From contig NZ_CM001022.1 in assembly GCF_000165795.1 (NCBI RefSeq), positions 744,001 through 808,000 of the forward strand: DNA of 64,000 nucleotides, written 5' to 3'. The position numbers were made by a program, and so were the translations under genes. The notes beneath the pieces are model-generated. The model had not been told where the DNA came from. It was given only the letters and a program-made list of their open reading frames with translations, and did not search any database. Positions within the stretch are counted from its first letter, which is position 1; every line of letters starts with the position of its first letter. This DNA is from Aminomonas paucivorans DSM 12260 (GTDB taxonomy: Bacteria; Synergistota; Synergistia; Synergistales; Synergistaceae). Below are positions 16,283 to 25,261 of this stretch, one piece after another.

Positions 16283-19072
16283 ATGAAGCAGTACCATGTG
16301 AAGTCCATCCGGCTCAACGGCATCCCGCGCAAGGTGGTGGCGGATCCGGAGCAGCGCCTCATCCGGATCATCCGGGAACAGCTCGGCTTCACCGGCACCA
16401 AGCTGGGCTGCGGCGTGGGGCAGTGCGGGGTCTGCAACGTCCTGCTGGACGGCAAGGTGACCCGCTCCTGCATCACCCCCTGGAGCAAGGTTCCCGAGGG
16501 TGCGGACATCGTCACCATCGAAGGCATCGGGACCCCGGATCACCTCCACGCCCTTCAGTATGCGTTCATCATCAAGGGCGCCATCCAGTGTGGCTTCTGC
16601 ACCCCCGGCTTCATCGTGGCCGCCAAGGGGCTGCTGGAGGTCAATCCCTCCCCCACTCGCGATGAGGTTCGGGACTGGTTCCAGAAGCACTGGACCGCCT
16701 GCCGCTGCACCGGCTACGTGCAGGTGGTGGATGCGGTCATGGAGGCCGCCGCGATCCTGCGGGGCGAGAAGACCATGACCTGCCTCGACGAGCTCTACAA
16801 GGACGGGGACACCATCTGGGGCAGCCGCTACCCTCGCCCCAGCGCCATCTACAAGGCCACCGGCACCATGGACTACGGCGACGACCTCTATGGGAAGATG
16901 CCCCAGGAGACCCTCTTCGCCGTTCCCGTGTGCCCCGAGACCCACCATGCCCGGGTCCTGAAGATCGACTACACCGAAGCTCTGAAGATGCCTGGGGTGG
17001 TCAAGGTGGTCACCGCCGAGGACATCAAGGCCAACAAGGGGACCAACCGCATCCGGGGCCAGCAGGGTTCCGGCTCCATGTCCGGCGACGGCTGGGAGCG
17101 GCGCATGATCGTGCCCGAGGGCGACAAGATCCGCCAGTGGGGCGAGTGCGTGGCCATCGTCTGCGCCGACACGGAGCAGAACGCCCGGGCTGCCGCCGCC
17201 GCGGTGGTGGTGGAGCTGGAGCAGCTTCCGGAGCTTCTCCACGTGAAGGACGCCATGGCTCAGGGGGCCGTGAAGGTCTACGACGAAATCCCCGACTTGG
17301 CGGACATCCCCAACTGCTTCAACGTCCGTCCCATCATCAAGGGCGAGGACACGAAGCCCCTCATCGATAAGGCCAAGTACGTGGTGGACGACGAGTTCTA
17401 CAGCTCCCGGCAGCCCCACCTGACTCTGGAGACGGACTGCGGCTTCGGCTACTTCGACGAAGAGGGCCGGATCACCATCCAGTCCAAGAGCATCTGCGTG
17501 TACCGTCACCAGCTCATGATCGCCCGGGGTATCGGCATGGCGCCGTCGAAGATCCGCATCATCATGAACCCAATGGGCGCCACTTTCGGCTACAAGGTCG
17601 CCCCCACCAACGAGTTCCTCATCGCCATCTGCGTCATCGCCACGGGGCGGCCGGTGTACATGCGTCTGGACATGAAGGAGCACATCACCCGCACCCCGAA
17701 GCGGTCCCCCTTCCTCATGAAGATCCGCCTGGGGGCCGACGAGAAGGGCATGCTGGTGGGCGGCGAGCACTACTGGTATGTGGACCACGGCCCCTACTCC
17801 GAGTCCAGCCAGGACCTCACCAACAAGGGAAGCCAGTTCTTCATGGCCCCCTACCACCTGGACAGCGTCCGGGGCTGCGGCTACACGATCTTCACCAACC
17901 ACCGGTGGAGCGCCGCCTTCCGGGCCTACGGCTCTCCCCAGACCTATTGGGGCGGCGAGACGGCCATGGATATGCTGGCCCACGAGTGCGGCATGGATCC
18001 CTTCGAGTTCCGGGTCCAGAACGTCATCCGTCCGGGAGATTCCTTCGCCCACGGGCAGAAGCCTGAGGTCTATCCCTTCCAGGAGCTGATCGAGAAGGTC
18101 CGCCCGCTCTACGAGGAGGCCAAGAAGCGGGCCGCCGCAGGCAGCACCGAGGAGATCAAGAAGGGCGTGGGCATCTCCTTCGGCATCTACAACTCCAACG
18201 ACGACGGCGCCGACGACGCCAGCAGCAACATCGAGCTTACCAAGGACGGCGTGATCCTCTACAACACCTGGGAGGACCACGGCCAGGGCGCCGATGCGGG
18301 CTGCGTGGGCACCGCCCACGAGGCCCTCAAGCCCCTGGGCCTGCGGCCCGAGCAGATCCGGCTGGAGTGCAACGACACCGCCAAGGCCCCCAACAGCGGA
18401 GCTGCCGCGGCGAGCCGCTGCCAGGTCATGGTGGGCAACGCCATCGTGGACTCCTGCAACAAGCTTCTGGAGGCCATGAAGAAGCCCGACGGCACCTATC
18501 GCACCTACGACGAGATGGTGGCGGAGGGGATCCCCACGTTCTACGAGGGGTACTGGCAGGCCAAGACCCGTGACAACAGCGGAGAGGTCATCACCTGCAC
18601 CGGCATGGATGATACCACCGGGGAAGGCTATCCTTTCTCCAACCACATGTTCGGGATCTTCCTGGCGGAAGTGTCCGTGAACACGAAGACCGGAAAGACC
18701 ACGGTGGATCGCTTCACCCTGGCGAGCGACGTGGGGGCCATCTGCAACCTGGACGTGGTGGACGGCCAGCAGTACGGCGGTCTGGCACAGGGCATCGGTC
18801 TGGCCCTTTCCGAGGATTTCATTGACATGCACAAGCACAACAACCTGGTGGCCTGCGGGCTGCCCTACGTGAAGGACGTGCCGGACGAGCTGAAGCTGAT
18901 CCACCAGATGATGCCCCGGGAGTTCGGCCCCTTCGGTGCCTCCGGCACCGGCGAGATGCCCCTCTCCGCTCCCCATCCCGCCATCGGCAACGCCATCTTC
19001 AACGCCACGGGGGTGCGCATCAAGGAGCTTCCCTGTTCCCCCGACAAAGTCCTGGCGGGTCTCAAGAAGTAA
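16283..19072 (+). CDS. Molybdenum hydroxylase, MOP-type aldehyde oxidoreductase (single chain, no FAD domain)
   Basis: A 929-residue xanthine-oxidase-family enzyme with the order of Desulfovibrio gigas MOP. It has a plant-type [2Fe-2S] domain (Cys43, Cys48, Cys51 in GCGVGQCGVC and a fourth in TRSC), a helical [2Fe-2S] domain (QCGFCTPGF and CRCTGY), then directly the large Mo-cofactor domain with no FAD module. The putative catalytic Glu is in GASGTGEMPLSAPHPA near residue 891; FRAYGSPQTYWGGE is a substrate/cofactor loop. It probably oxidises aldehydes with a ferredoxin-like acceptor. ATG at 16283 follows a long GGAGGGGAAGGGG run. XdhC, Mo transport and a molybdopterin-binding protein follow, consistent with Mo use; substrate unknown. 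Confidence 0.92.
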   Translation: MKQYHVKSIRLNGIPRKVVADPEQRLIRIIREQLGFTGTKLGCGVGQCGVCNVLLDGKVTRSCITPWSKVPEGADIVTIEGIGTPDHLHALQYAFIIKGAIQCGFCTPGFIVAAKGLLEVNPSPTRDEVRDWFQKHWTACRCTGYVQVVDAVMEAAAILRGEKTMTCLDELYKDGDTIWGSRYPRPSAIYKATGTMDYGDDLYGKMPQETLFAVPVCPETHHARVLKIDYTEALKMPGVVKVVTAEDIKANKGTNRIRGQQGSGSMSGDGWERRMIVPEGDKIRQWGECVAIVCADTEQNARAAAAAVVVELEQLPELLHVKDAMAQGAVKVYDEIPDLADIPNCFNVRPIIKGEDTKPLIDKAKYVVDDEFYSSRQPHLTLETDCGFGYFDEEGRITIQSKSICVYRHQLMIARGIGMAPSKIRIIMNPMGATFGYKVAPTNEFLIAICVIATGRPVYMRLDMKEHITRTPKRSPFLMKIRLGADEKGMLVGGEHYWYVDHGPYSESSQDLTNKGSQFFMAPYHLDSVRGCGYTIFTNHRWSAAFRAYGSPQTYWGGETAMDMLAHECGMDPFEFRVQNVIRPGDSFAHGQKPEVYPFQELIEKVRPLYEEAKKRAAAGSTEEIKKGVGISFGIYNSNDDGADDASSNIELTKDGVILYNTWEDHGQGADAGCVGTAHEALKPLGLRPEQIRLECNDTAKAPNSGAAAASRCQVMVGNAIVDSCNKLLEAMKKPDGTYRTYDEMVAEGIPTFYEGYWQAKTRDNSGEVITCTGMDDTTGEGYPFSNHMFGIFLAEVSVNTKTGKTTVDRFTLASDVGAICNLDVVDGQQYGGLAQGIGLALSEDFIDMHKHNNLVACGLPYVKDVPDELKLIHQMMPREFGPFGASGTGEMPLSAPHPAIGNAIFNATGVRIKELPCSPDKVLAGLKK

Positions 19073-19100
19073 GGCCCCCAAGGGGGTTCCGCGACACCTC

Positions 19101-19133
19101 GGGGGGGCCGGACTCGTTCCGGCTCCCCCTTTT
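19101..19133 (+). terminator. Intrinsic terminator after the molybdoenzyme gene
   Basis: GGGGG-G-GCCGGA and TCCGGC-T-CCCCC pair (about 12 bp including one wobble) around loop CTCGT, followed by TTTT. It probably reduces transcription into the cupin gene. Confidence 0.7.
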
Positions 19134-19170
19134 CGCAACCGAAAAGAGCGAAGGAGAGGAGGGTTCGATC

Positions 19171-19590
19171 ATGGCGGAGATTCAGGGAGCGTCGGGCAGG
19201 CTGGAGGATCTTCCCCTGCACAACGCCTCGGCCCTGGCGCCGGGGGTGATCAAGCGCATCGTCTTCGGTCCCGGGCAGCATTGGGACGACTACGTAGTCC
19301 GGTATTTCATCCTGCCTCCCGGGGAGTCCATCCCTCCCCATACCCACGAGTGGGACCACTTCGTGGTGGCGGTGAAGGGGCACGGTCAGGTGACGGTGGA
19401 AGGAGTGCCCCACGACCTGCCGGAACTGTCCTGGGGACACGTCCCCCCGGGGGTGGAGCACGTGTTCGCCAACGTGGGGGATACGGACTTCGCCTTCTTC
19501 TGCATCGTCCCCACCCATGGAGACCCCCACGCAAAGAAGACCCGGATGCGGCAGGATCGGGCGGATCGGAAGGAGCGGGAATCCTCGTGA
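19171..19590 (+). CDS. Small cupin-domain protein
   Basis: A 139-residue single-domain cupin. Motif 1 is visible as PPHTHEWDHFVVAVKGHG (metal-ligand-type His, His, Glu/His) and motif 2 as WGHVPPGVEHVFAN, so it can probably bind a metal ion. Function is not predictable; such cupins often bind small molecules or metals beside amino-acid or aldehyde metabolism genes. It follows a GGAGAGGAGG site. Its TGA overlaps the GTG of the following aminotransferase, so the two are coupled and may act on related substrates. Confidence 0.8.
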   Translation: MAEIQGASGRLEDLPLHNASALAPGVIKRIVFGPGQHWDDYVVRYFILPPGESIPPHTHEWDHFVVAVKGHGQVTVEGVPHDLPELSWGHVPPGVEHVFANVGDTDFAFFCIVPTHGDPHAKKTRMRQDRADRKERESS

Positions 19591-20762
19591 GGAGCAAGGT
19601 GGTCTCACGGTTCCGCTGCCTGGAACCCTCGTCCATGATGAAGATGTTCAAGGAGGCGTCGAAGCGCTCCGGGCTCATCAACCTGAGTCTGGGAGAACCC
19701 GACGTGCCCACGGACCCCTCCATCGTGGAGGCCCTGCGGCAGGCGGGGCTGGAGGGGCACACCCACTACGCCCCCAGCTCGGGCATCCCGGAGCTTCGGG
19801 GGGCCATCCGGGGCTACTGGAGCCGGACCTACGGTCTGGAGGTTCCCCTGGAGCAGGTGCTGGTGACCAACGGGGGGTCCCAGGCCTGCCACCTGGCCTT
19901 TCAGGTGCTCCTGGAGCCGGGAGACGAAGTGGTGCTCCTGGAGCCCTACTTCACCTTCTACGCCCAGCAGGTGTGCTACCACGGGGGCGTGGCGGTCCCG
20001 GTGGTTTGCCGGGAGGAGAACGGCTTCGTTCCCCGGGTGGAGGACATCGAGCGGGTCCTGACCCCCCGCACGAAGATGCTGGTGCTCAACTCCCCCTGCA
20101 ACCCCTCCGGGGCGGTGTTCGACCGGGCCACCCTTCAGGGGATCGCGGACCTGGCGGAACGGCACGATCTGATCGTCCTCTCCGACGAGCTTTACGAGTC
20201 CTTCGTCTACGAGGGGGAGCACGTCCCCTTCGCCACGCTTCCGGGGATGAGACGCCGCACCCTCACGGTGGGCGGGTTCTCCAAGAGCTTCGCCATGTGC
20301 GGCTGGCGCATCGGCTACGTCCTGGGGCCCGAGGAGATCCTGCGTCCCATGGATCTGCTGGCCATCGTGCAGACCCTCTGTGTGAACTCCCTGGTGCAGC
20401 GGGCGGCCCTGTACGCCCTGGAGAACGGGGCTCCCTTCACCCGGCGGCTCCACGACCTGTTCCGGGATCGGGTGCGCTGCGCCTCGGAGGGGCTGAACGG
20501 CCTGCCGGGGCTCTCCTGCGGGGTGCCCAAGGGCAGCTTCTACGTCTTCTTCGACGTCTCCCGCACGGGCCTTTCGGGGGAGGACTTCGCCTGGCGCATG
20601 CTGGAGGAGGCGGGGGTGGTGATGGTTCCGGGGGGGGCCTTCGGGACCTCCTTCCCCCACCATGTGCGTCTCGCCGCCACGGTTCCGGAAGAGCGGCTCC
20701 GGGAGGCCTTCGGTCGCATGAAGCCGGTGCTGGAGGGGCTGGTTCGGGATGGAGCGGCATAG
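19587..20762 (+). CDS. Class I/II PLP-dependent aminotransferase
   Basis: Fold-type I aminotransferase of 391 residues in the aspartate/aromatic branch. It has LSLGEPDVPTD and YAPSSGIPELRGAI in the N-terminal arm, NSPCNPSGAVF (substrate and PLP Asn), VLSDELYESFVYEG (Asp for the PLP nitrogen), the PLP-Lys in VGGFSKSFAMCGWRIGY, and the C-terminal Arg in HHVRLAATVPEERL. The GTG start at 19587 overlaps the cupin TGA and has AAGGAG upstream; a Met 16 codons later is less likely. It may feed keto-acids or aldehydes to the neighbouring oxidoreductase (inference). Substrate specificity cannot be read from sequence. Confidence 0.87.
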   Translation: MRSKVVSRFRCLEPSSMMKMFKEASKRSGLINLSLGEPDVPTDPSIVEALRQAGLEGHTHYAPSSGIPELRGAIRGYWSRTYGLEVPLEQVLVTNGGSQACHLAFQVLLEPGDEVVLLEPYFTFYAQQVCYHGGVAVPVVCREENGFVPRVEDIERVLTPRTKMLVLNSPCNPSGAVFDRATLQGIADLAERHDLIVLSDELYESFVYEGEHVPFATLPGMRRRTLTVGGFSKSFAMCGWRIGYVLGPEEILRPMDLLAIVQTLCVNSLVQRAALYALENGAPFTRRLHDLFRDRVRCASEGLNGLPGLSCGVPKGSFYVFFDVSRTGLSGEDFAWRMLEEAGVVMVPGGAFGTSFPHHVRLAATVPEERLREAFGRMKPVLEGLVRDGAA

Positions 20763-20822
20763 GGGAACGGCGGAAGGAGGCCCTGTGCCTCCGGGGACGG
20801 CAAAGAGGGGACGGGACAAGGC

Positions 20823-21668
20823 ATGAATCGCGTCATGATGGACCTGATTCGGGAGGAACTGGAGGCGGGAGCGGCGGGGGTGCTTTGCACGGTGGTGGAG
20901 GAGGTGGGATCCACCCCCCGAAGCCTCGGGGCTTGCATGTGGGTGCGCCCTGACGGCAGCATCTTGGGCACCGTGGGGGGCGGGGTGCTGGAGTACCACG
21001 TCATCCAGGAGGCCCTGGACATGCTGGCAAAGGGGCCGGAATACCGACATTTCAGGGAGGCCCTGCACTGCAACGGCGTGGCGGAGGGGGAGGCGGCCTG
21101 CGGCGGCGAGCTGGCGGTGTTCCTGGAGGTGATGGGACGGGAGCGGGAGCTGGTGGTCTTCGGGGCGGGGCACGTGGGCAAGGCGGTGGCCCACATCGCC
21201 GCGGCGGCGGGTTTCCGGGTCACCGTGTGGGACGAGCGGGAGGAATTCGCCAACCCCGAGAACATCCCCTGGGGGCGCACCGTGGCCTGTCCCCTGGACC
21301 GCATCGCAGAGGAAGGGATCCGCTTCCACGACCGGACCTTCGTGGTGGTGGCCACCCGGGGGCACGCCCTGGACGCGGCGGTGGTGAAGGCCCTGGAGGG
21401 AACTGTCACGGCCTACAAGGGCCTCATCGGATCCCGCAAGAAGATCGATGTGGTGCGCTGTAACCTGATCCGGGAAGGGGTGGCGGCGGCGTACCTGGAC
21501 GGCATTTTTCAGCCCGTGGGCCTGCCCATCCGGGCGGAGACTCCGGAGGAGATCGGCGTCTCCGTGGTGGCGGAGCTGATCGCGGTGAGCCGCCGGGGGG
21601 ACCTGAAGAACCTGCGCCGGGCCCTCTCGGAGGACGGGGGATTCCCGATCTATCCGCGATTTGAATAG
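20823..21668 (+). CDS. xdhC: XdhC/CoxI-family molybdoenzyme maturation factor
   Basis: A 281-residue protein. The N-terminal XdhC_CoxI segment has VEEVGSTPRSLGACMWV and GTVGGGVLEYHVIQ, and a C-terminal Rossmann-like domain has VVFGAGHVGKAVAHIAAAAGF and YKGLIGSRKKIDVV. XdhC proteins bind molybdenum cofactor, protect its sulfurated form and insert it into xanthine-oxidase-family enzymes. The MOP-type enzyme upstream is the obvious client. It lies 60 nt after the aminotransferase, probably in the same transcript, and is followed by a strong hairpin. Confidence 0.92.
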   Translation: MNRVMMDLIREELEAGAAGVLCTVVEEVGSTPRSLGACMWVRPDGSILGTVGGGVLEYHVIQEALDMLAKGPEYRHFREALHCNGVAEGEAACGGELAVFLEVMGRERELVVFGAGHVGKAVAHIAAAAGFRVTVWDEREEFANPENIPWGRTVACPLDRIAEEGIRFHDRTFVVVATRGHALDAAVVKALEGTVTAYKGLIGSRKKIDVVRCNLIREGVAAAYLDGIFQPVGLPIRAETPEEIGVSVVAELIAVSRRGDLKNLRRALSEDGGFPIYPRFE

Positions 21669-21682
21669 TTTCCGGGGGCGAA

Positions 21683-21730
21683 GCGAGCCGCCCTCCCGTC
21701 TTCTTCCGGGGAGACGGGAGGGCGGCTCGC
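21683..21730 (+). terminator. Long stem-loop after xdhC
   Basis: GCGAGCCGCCCTCCCGTC (21683-21700) pairs perfectly over 18 bp with the segment 21713-21730; the loop is 12 nt. Only a short C/T-rich tail follows (CCCTTTT about 20 nt on). It ends the enzyme-maturation transcript. Confidence 0.72.
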
Positions 21731-21814
21731 CGTTGTCTGGCCCTTTTGATGAGCCCCTGGTCTTTCCGATTCGTCCCCTCGGTTCGCACGGGCGTAGACA
21801 AAAGTGCGCAATTT

Positions 21815-21852
21815 CGTTGCAAATGAGGAGTCCTAGGGGGGATAATGCAACG
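21815..21852 (+). promoter_or_regulatory. Promoter with flanking inverted repeat upstream of the ModA-like gene
   Basis: TTGCAA (21817-21822), 18-nt spacer, GATAAT (21841-21846) form a reasonable promoter. The same boxes lie within a 7-nt inverted repeat, CGTTGCA (21815-21821) and TGCAACG (21846-21852), so a repressor bound there would block RNA polymerase. The Fur-family gene in this operon or a Mo/W sensor are candidate regulators; this is inference. Confidence 0.5.
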
Positions 21853-21879
21853 GAATTGTGACGAAGGGGAGGTCGTGGA

Positions 21880-22605
21880 ATGAGGCTCAGGGGAATGCTG
21901 TGGGGCATGGTGGCGCTGTTGGTGGGATGCTCCGGCCCCGCCTACGCGGAGGAGGGCATCGTGGCGGTTTCGGCGGGGATTGCGTCCTGTGTGGAGAACC
22001 TGATCCAGGCCTATGCGGTTCAGGGGGGCAAGCCCTTGACCCTGGTGCGGGAGTCCACCGGAACCATCGCCCGGCAGATGGACCAGGGAGCGCCCTACGA
22101 CGTGCTGGTGGCGGCGGATCCGGAGTGGCCCCAGTGGCTTGCGGGGCGGGGCAAGCTGAAGGCCGCCGCTCCCTGCGCCCGGGGGCAGATGGTGGTCTGG
22201 GTGGCGTCGGGAGAACCCCCTCGCCTGGAGGACCTGGGGAAGATCGTCCTGGCCTGCCCCGACCCGGAGTCCACCTCCCACGGGAAACTGGCTCGGAAGT
22301 TCCTCCAGGACCGCAAGCTTTGGGATGCGGGCAAGCGAAACGGCAGGATCCTGGTGGTGGCCAACGCGGTCCAGGGAGTCATGACCGTCAAGGGAGGCAC
22401 GGCCAAGGCTGCCCTGATGCCCCTGGCCCTCGCCCTGGGGAGCAAGGGGGCCTACCGGGAGCTTCCGGGGACGGAAATCCCCACGGTGGCGGGGTTGGGG
22501 GCGAATTCCACGAACCCCAACGCCAAGGCCTTCCTGGCCTTCCTCCGTTCCGACGGCGCCGCTCCCATCTGGCGGCAGTGGGGATTCTCCGTGGCAAAGC
22601 CATGA
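21880..22605 (+). CDS. Periplasmic ModA-like (molybdate/tungstate-type) binding protein without its own permease
   Basis: A 241-residue class II solute-binding protein. The N-terminus has a hydrophobic leader with a possible lipobox (LLVGC) but also an AYA-type signal-peptidase site. ModA features: AVSAGIASCVENLIQAYA, the second ligand loop ESTGTIARQMDQGAPYDVLVAAD, and ACPDPESTSHGKLARKFL. It resembles the ModA at 23854 in layout but is diverged, and no permease or ATPase follows directly; the next gene, overlapping by ATGA, is a Fur-family regulator. It could be an alternative receptor for ModBC or a metal/oxyanion sensor. Start follows GGGGAGG. Confidence 0.82.
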   Translation: MRLRGMLWGMVALLVGCSGPAYAEEGIVAVSAGIASCVENLIQAYAVQGGKPLTLVRESTGTIARQMDQGAPYDVLVAADPEWPQWLAGRGKLKAAAPCARGQMVVWVASGEPPRLEDLGKIVLACPDPESTSHGKLARKFLQDRKLWDAGKRNGRILVVANAVQGVMTVKGGTAKAALMPLALALGSKGAYRELPGTEIPTVAGLGANSTNPNAKAFLAFLRSDGAAPIWRQWGFSVAKP

Positions 22606-23042
22606 CCATCTCCGAAGACCTTCAGGGTCGGGGGCTTCGGGCCACTCCCTTTCGGGAGGAGCTTCTCTCCCTTCTCCGGGCAGAGGGGCTGCCCCTTTCC
22701 CATCAGGAAATCCAAGGGCGCTTTCGCGAAAAGGTGGACCGGGTGACCCTGTACCGCAATCTGGAACTGCTTCGCACCCATGGTCTGGTGCACCAGGTGC
22801 AGGGGCTGGACGGGGCGTGGCGCTTCTGCGCCCACGACGTCTCCGGCCCCGGATGTCCGGGAAACCACGTCCACCTGCTCTGCGTGGTCTGCGGACGCAT
22901 GGAGTGTCTGGTGGACCAGCCTCTTCCCCGGGTCGCCGTTCACGAAGGCTTCGAGGTGGAGGGCAAGCAGCTGGTGGTGTACGGCTGCTGCTCCGGATGC
23001 CGAGAAAAGAAAACGTCCCAAGGGGAGGATGGCACATGCTGA
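22602..23042 (+). CDS. Fur-family metal-responsive repressor (Zur/Fur-like)
   Basis: A 146-residue winged-helix regulator. The N-terminal HTH contains RATPFREELLSLLR, LSHQEIQGRFREKVDRVTLYRNLELLRTHGLV (22695-22796), with the family VTLYRNLE signature. The dimerisation half has NHVHLLCVVCGRMECL and a second CxxC in CCSGC, the structural-zinc motif. The regulatory metal cannot be told. The start overlaps the preceding stop (ATGA), and the following gene overlaps its 3' end, so it is embedded in an operon with a ModA-like protein and a DUF364-like protein, an unusual setting for a Fur protein. Confidence 0.87.
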   Translation: MTISEDLQGRGLRATPFREELLSLLRAEGLPLSHQEIQGRFREKVDRVTLYRNLELLRTHGLVHQVQGLDGAWRFCAHDVSGPGCPGNHVHLLCVVCGRMECLVDQPLPRVAVHEGFEVEGKQLVVYGCCSGCREKKTSQGEDGTC

Positions 23043-23791
23043 GGGCTGCGAAGCGTCGCATGGAGGAGATCCTCCGGGACCACCCGGAGATTCGGGAGGG
23101 TTCGGCCCCCTTGGAGATTCGGACGCTTTCCCCCCAGGAAGCCTTGGGGGACCCGGAGGGCCGGGACGAATTCCCCCTGATCCGGGGCAAGGAAAAACTG
23201 GTGGAGGCCACCTACGAAGGACAGGTGGGGCAGGCCTTCACCGCCTGTCCCTCCTCCTGGAGCGGAACGGTGGGGGAATGGTTGCGCCTGGATCCGGAGG
23301 ATCTGGCGGAATGCCCCCTGGTGCTGTCGGGCCTCAACGCGCTGGCTCGCCACCTGGGGTTGGTGACGGAGGCCACCCGGCACTGTCGGGACGAAGGCCC
23401 CGCACAATGCGCCAAGACCATGGAAGGGCGCATCCGGGAGCGCCTGGGGGAGGAAGGCTGTCTCCTGCAGGTGGGGCTTCAGCCTGCCATCCTGAAGGCG
23501 GCGGTGCGGGCCTTGGGGCCTGCCCGGGTTCGGGTGCTGGACCTCCAGCCGGAAAACGTGGGGCGGAAGGTGGAGGGCGTCCTGATTCGGGACGGGGAGC
23601 ACGATTTTGAGGAATCCCTGTGGGGGGTCCGTCTCGTTCTGGTCACCGGTTCCACCTGGGCCAACGGGACCTTCGGGGAGATCGCCCGGCGGGTGAAACG
23701 GGAGGGGGCGGACCTAGTGCTCTACGGCACCACCGCCGCCGGTCCCGCCGCCCTCATGGGACTGGAGCGCTGGTGCTTCGAGGCGGAATGA
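23036..23791 (+). CDS. DUF364/DUF4213-like protein (putative heavy-metal chelation family)
   Basis: A 251-residue cytoplasmic protein. The C-terminal half has the Rossmann-like pattern of the DUF364 family: LLQVGLQPAILKAAV, VRVLDLQPENVGR, LVLVTGSTWANGTFGEI and LVLYGTTAAGPAALMGL. This family is found beside metal and molybdenum genes and has been suggested to bind heavy metals, but its function is not established. ATG at 23036 lies in the end of the Fur-like gene and follows GGGGAGG. It precedes the modABC set by about 60 nt. Together with the Fur-like gene it suggests metal-dependent control of this module. Confidence 0.7.
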   Translation: MLRAAKRRMEEILRDHPEIREGSAPLEIRTLSPQEALGDPEGRDEFPLIRGKEKLVEATYEGQVGQAFTACPSSWSGTVGEWLRLDPEDLAECPLVLSGLNALARHLGLVTEATRHCRDEGPAQCAKTMEGRIRERLGEEGCLLQVGLQPAILKAAVRALGPARVRVLDLQPENVGRKVEGVLIRDGEHDFEESLWGVRLVLVTGSTWANGTFGEIARRVKREGADLVLYGTTAAGPAALMGLERWCFEAE

Positions 23792-23853
23792 CCGCCGGTT
23801 TTCGGGGACCCGACGGCTGCGCCGGGATGACTACGACCAAGGGAGGTCCTGTC

Positions 23854-24606
23854 TTGAAACGTTCGGGGATGCGCAGGGGCGGTTGGGGATTCGTTCTGGT
23901 TTTGGCGGCGACATTGGGATGGGGTTTGGGCTCCGTTTCCCCTGCGGCGGCGGAGACCGTGGCGGCGGCGGCGAGCCTGCAGCCGGTGATGGAGAAGCTG
24001 CTTCCCCAGTTTGAAAAGGACAAGAACATGAAGTTGGAGGCGGTCTTCGACGCCTCGGGCAACCTGGCCCGGCAGATCGAAATGGGGGCTCCCTTCGACG
24101 TGTTCCTCTCCGCCGACGAGAAGTGGGCCCGGTACCTGGAGGAGAAGGGCAAGCTGGAGAAGGTCCGGGCCTTCGCGGAGTGTCCCCTGGTGCTCTGGTG
24201 GGCCAAGAAGGAGGCTCCCCGGATGGAGCTGATGACCGACAAGGCCTACCGGGTGGCCATCGCGGACCCCGAGACGGCCCCCTTCGGCAAGCTGGCCAAG
24301 AAGTACCTGGTGTCCAAGGGATGGTTCGATCCGATCCAAAAGCAGGGACGGCTCATCCTGGGGGGAGACGTGCTGAAGGCGGGGTTGGCCGCCAAGAGCG
24401 GCGGCGCGGATCTGGCCCTTTTGCCCCTGAGCATCGCCCAGAAGCTGGGAGGGACCTGGACCAAGGTCCCCGTGGCGCCTCAGACCCTCTTCGGGGGGCT
24501 GGTGGCCGGGCGTTCCGTCCTGGCGGGGCGGGCCTTCTTCGACTACCTCCGGAGCGACCGGGCGGAACCCTGCTTCCGCGAGGCGGGCTTCGAACTGATC
24601 CGGTAA
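23854..24606 (+). CDS. modA: Molybdate ABC transporter, periplasmic binding protein
   Basis: A 250-residue solute-binding protein with a signal peptide (basic N-terminus, hydrophobic core, cleavage after SPAAA). ModA signature regions: TVAAAASLQPVMEKLLPQFE, DASGNLARQIEMGAPFDVFLSAD, IADPETAPFGKLAKKYL, and the C-terminal LAGRAFFDYLRSD. It binds MoO4 or WO4; the two cannot be told apart here. The start is TTG at 23854 with GGGAGG seven nt upstream; the next Met would shorten the signal peptide. modB begins 10 nt after its stop. Confidence 0.9.
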   Translation: MKRSGMRRGGWGFVLVLAATLGWGLGSVSPAAAETVAAAASLQPVMEKLLPQFEKDKNMKLEAVFDASGNLARQIEMGAPFDVFLSADEKWARYLEEKGKLEKVRAFAECPLVLWWAKKEAPRMELMTDKAYRVAIADPETAPFGKLAKKYLVSKGWFDPIQKQGRLILGGDVLKAGLAAKSGGADLALLPLSIAQKLGGTWTKVPVAPQTLFGGLVAGRSVLAGRAFFDYLRSDRAEPCFREAGFELIR

Positions 24607-24616
24607 GCGGCCCCAC

Positions 24617-25261
24617 GTGTTTGCCGCCCTTCTCATCAGCCTGAAGGTGCTGGCCTTCACGGTCCCCCTCCTGGTGGTTTTCGGGGGGGGGATCGGTTGG
24701 CTTCTGGCGAAACGGAGCTTTCGGGGGCGGGACGCCCTCAGCCTGGTGCTTCAGCTTCCCGTGGTGCTGCCCCCCTCGGTGCTGGGGTTTTACCTCCTCT
24801 TCGGTCTGGCCAAGTGTCCCTTCCTGCGGGACTCCCATATCCTCTTCGCCTTTCCCGCGGCGGTGCTGGGGGCCCTGGTCCCCTCGCTGCCCATCATGAT
24901 CCAGGCGGCTCGCGCGGGGTTCTCCGGGGTGGACCCCCAACTGGAAGATGCCGCGCGCACCCTGGGGCGCACGGAGTTCCAGGTGTTCTCCCGGATCACC
25001 CTTCCCCTGGCGCGTCGTACCCTCCTGGTGGGGCTGGCCCTGGCCTCCGCCCGCGCCCTGGGGGATTTCGGCGTCACCCTCATGGTGGCGGGAAACATCC
25101 CCCTGCGCACCCAGACCTTGCCCCTGTACATCTACTGCCGGGTGGAGAGCCTGGATTTTCTGGGGGCCCACGTGGCGGCGGCGCTGCTTACCGCCGTGGG
25201 CCTGGGCAGCCTCTACCTGGTGCACCGGATGGAAGGAGCCTCTCATGAGCGCCTGGCTTGA
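24617..25261 (+). CDS. modB: Molybdate ABC transporter, permease
   Basis: A 214-residue inner-membrane permease with five to six helices. The ABC-coupling EAA loop is present: EDAARTLGRTEFQVFSRITLP, followed by ALASARALGDFGVTLMVAGNIP, which is strongly ModB-like. It starts with GTG at 24617, 10 nt after modA, with little ribosome site of its own, suggesting coupling. Its 3' end overlaps modC by 17 nt. Confidence 0.92.
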   Translation: MFAALLISLKVLAFTVPLLVVFGGGIGWLLAKRSFRGRDALSLVLQLPVVLPPSVLGFYLLFGLAKCPFLRDSHILFAFPAAVLGALVPSLPIMIQAARAGFSGVDPQLEDAARTLGRTEFQVFSRITLPLARRTLLVGLALASARALGDFGVTLMVAGNIPLRTQTLPLYIYCRVESLDFLGAHVAAALLTAVGLGSLYLVHRMEGASHERLA

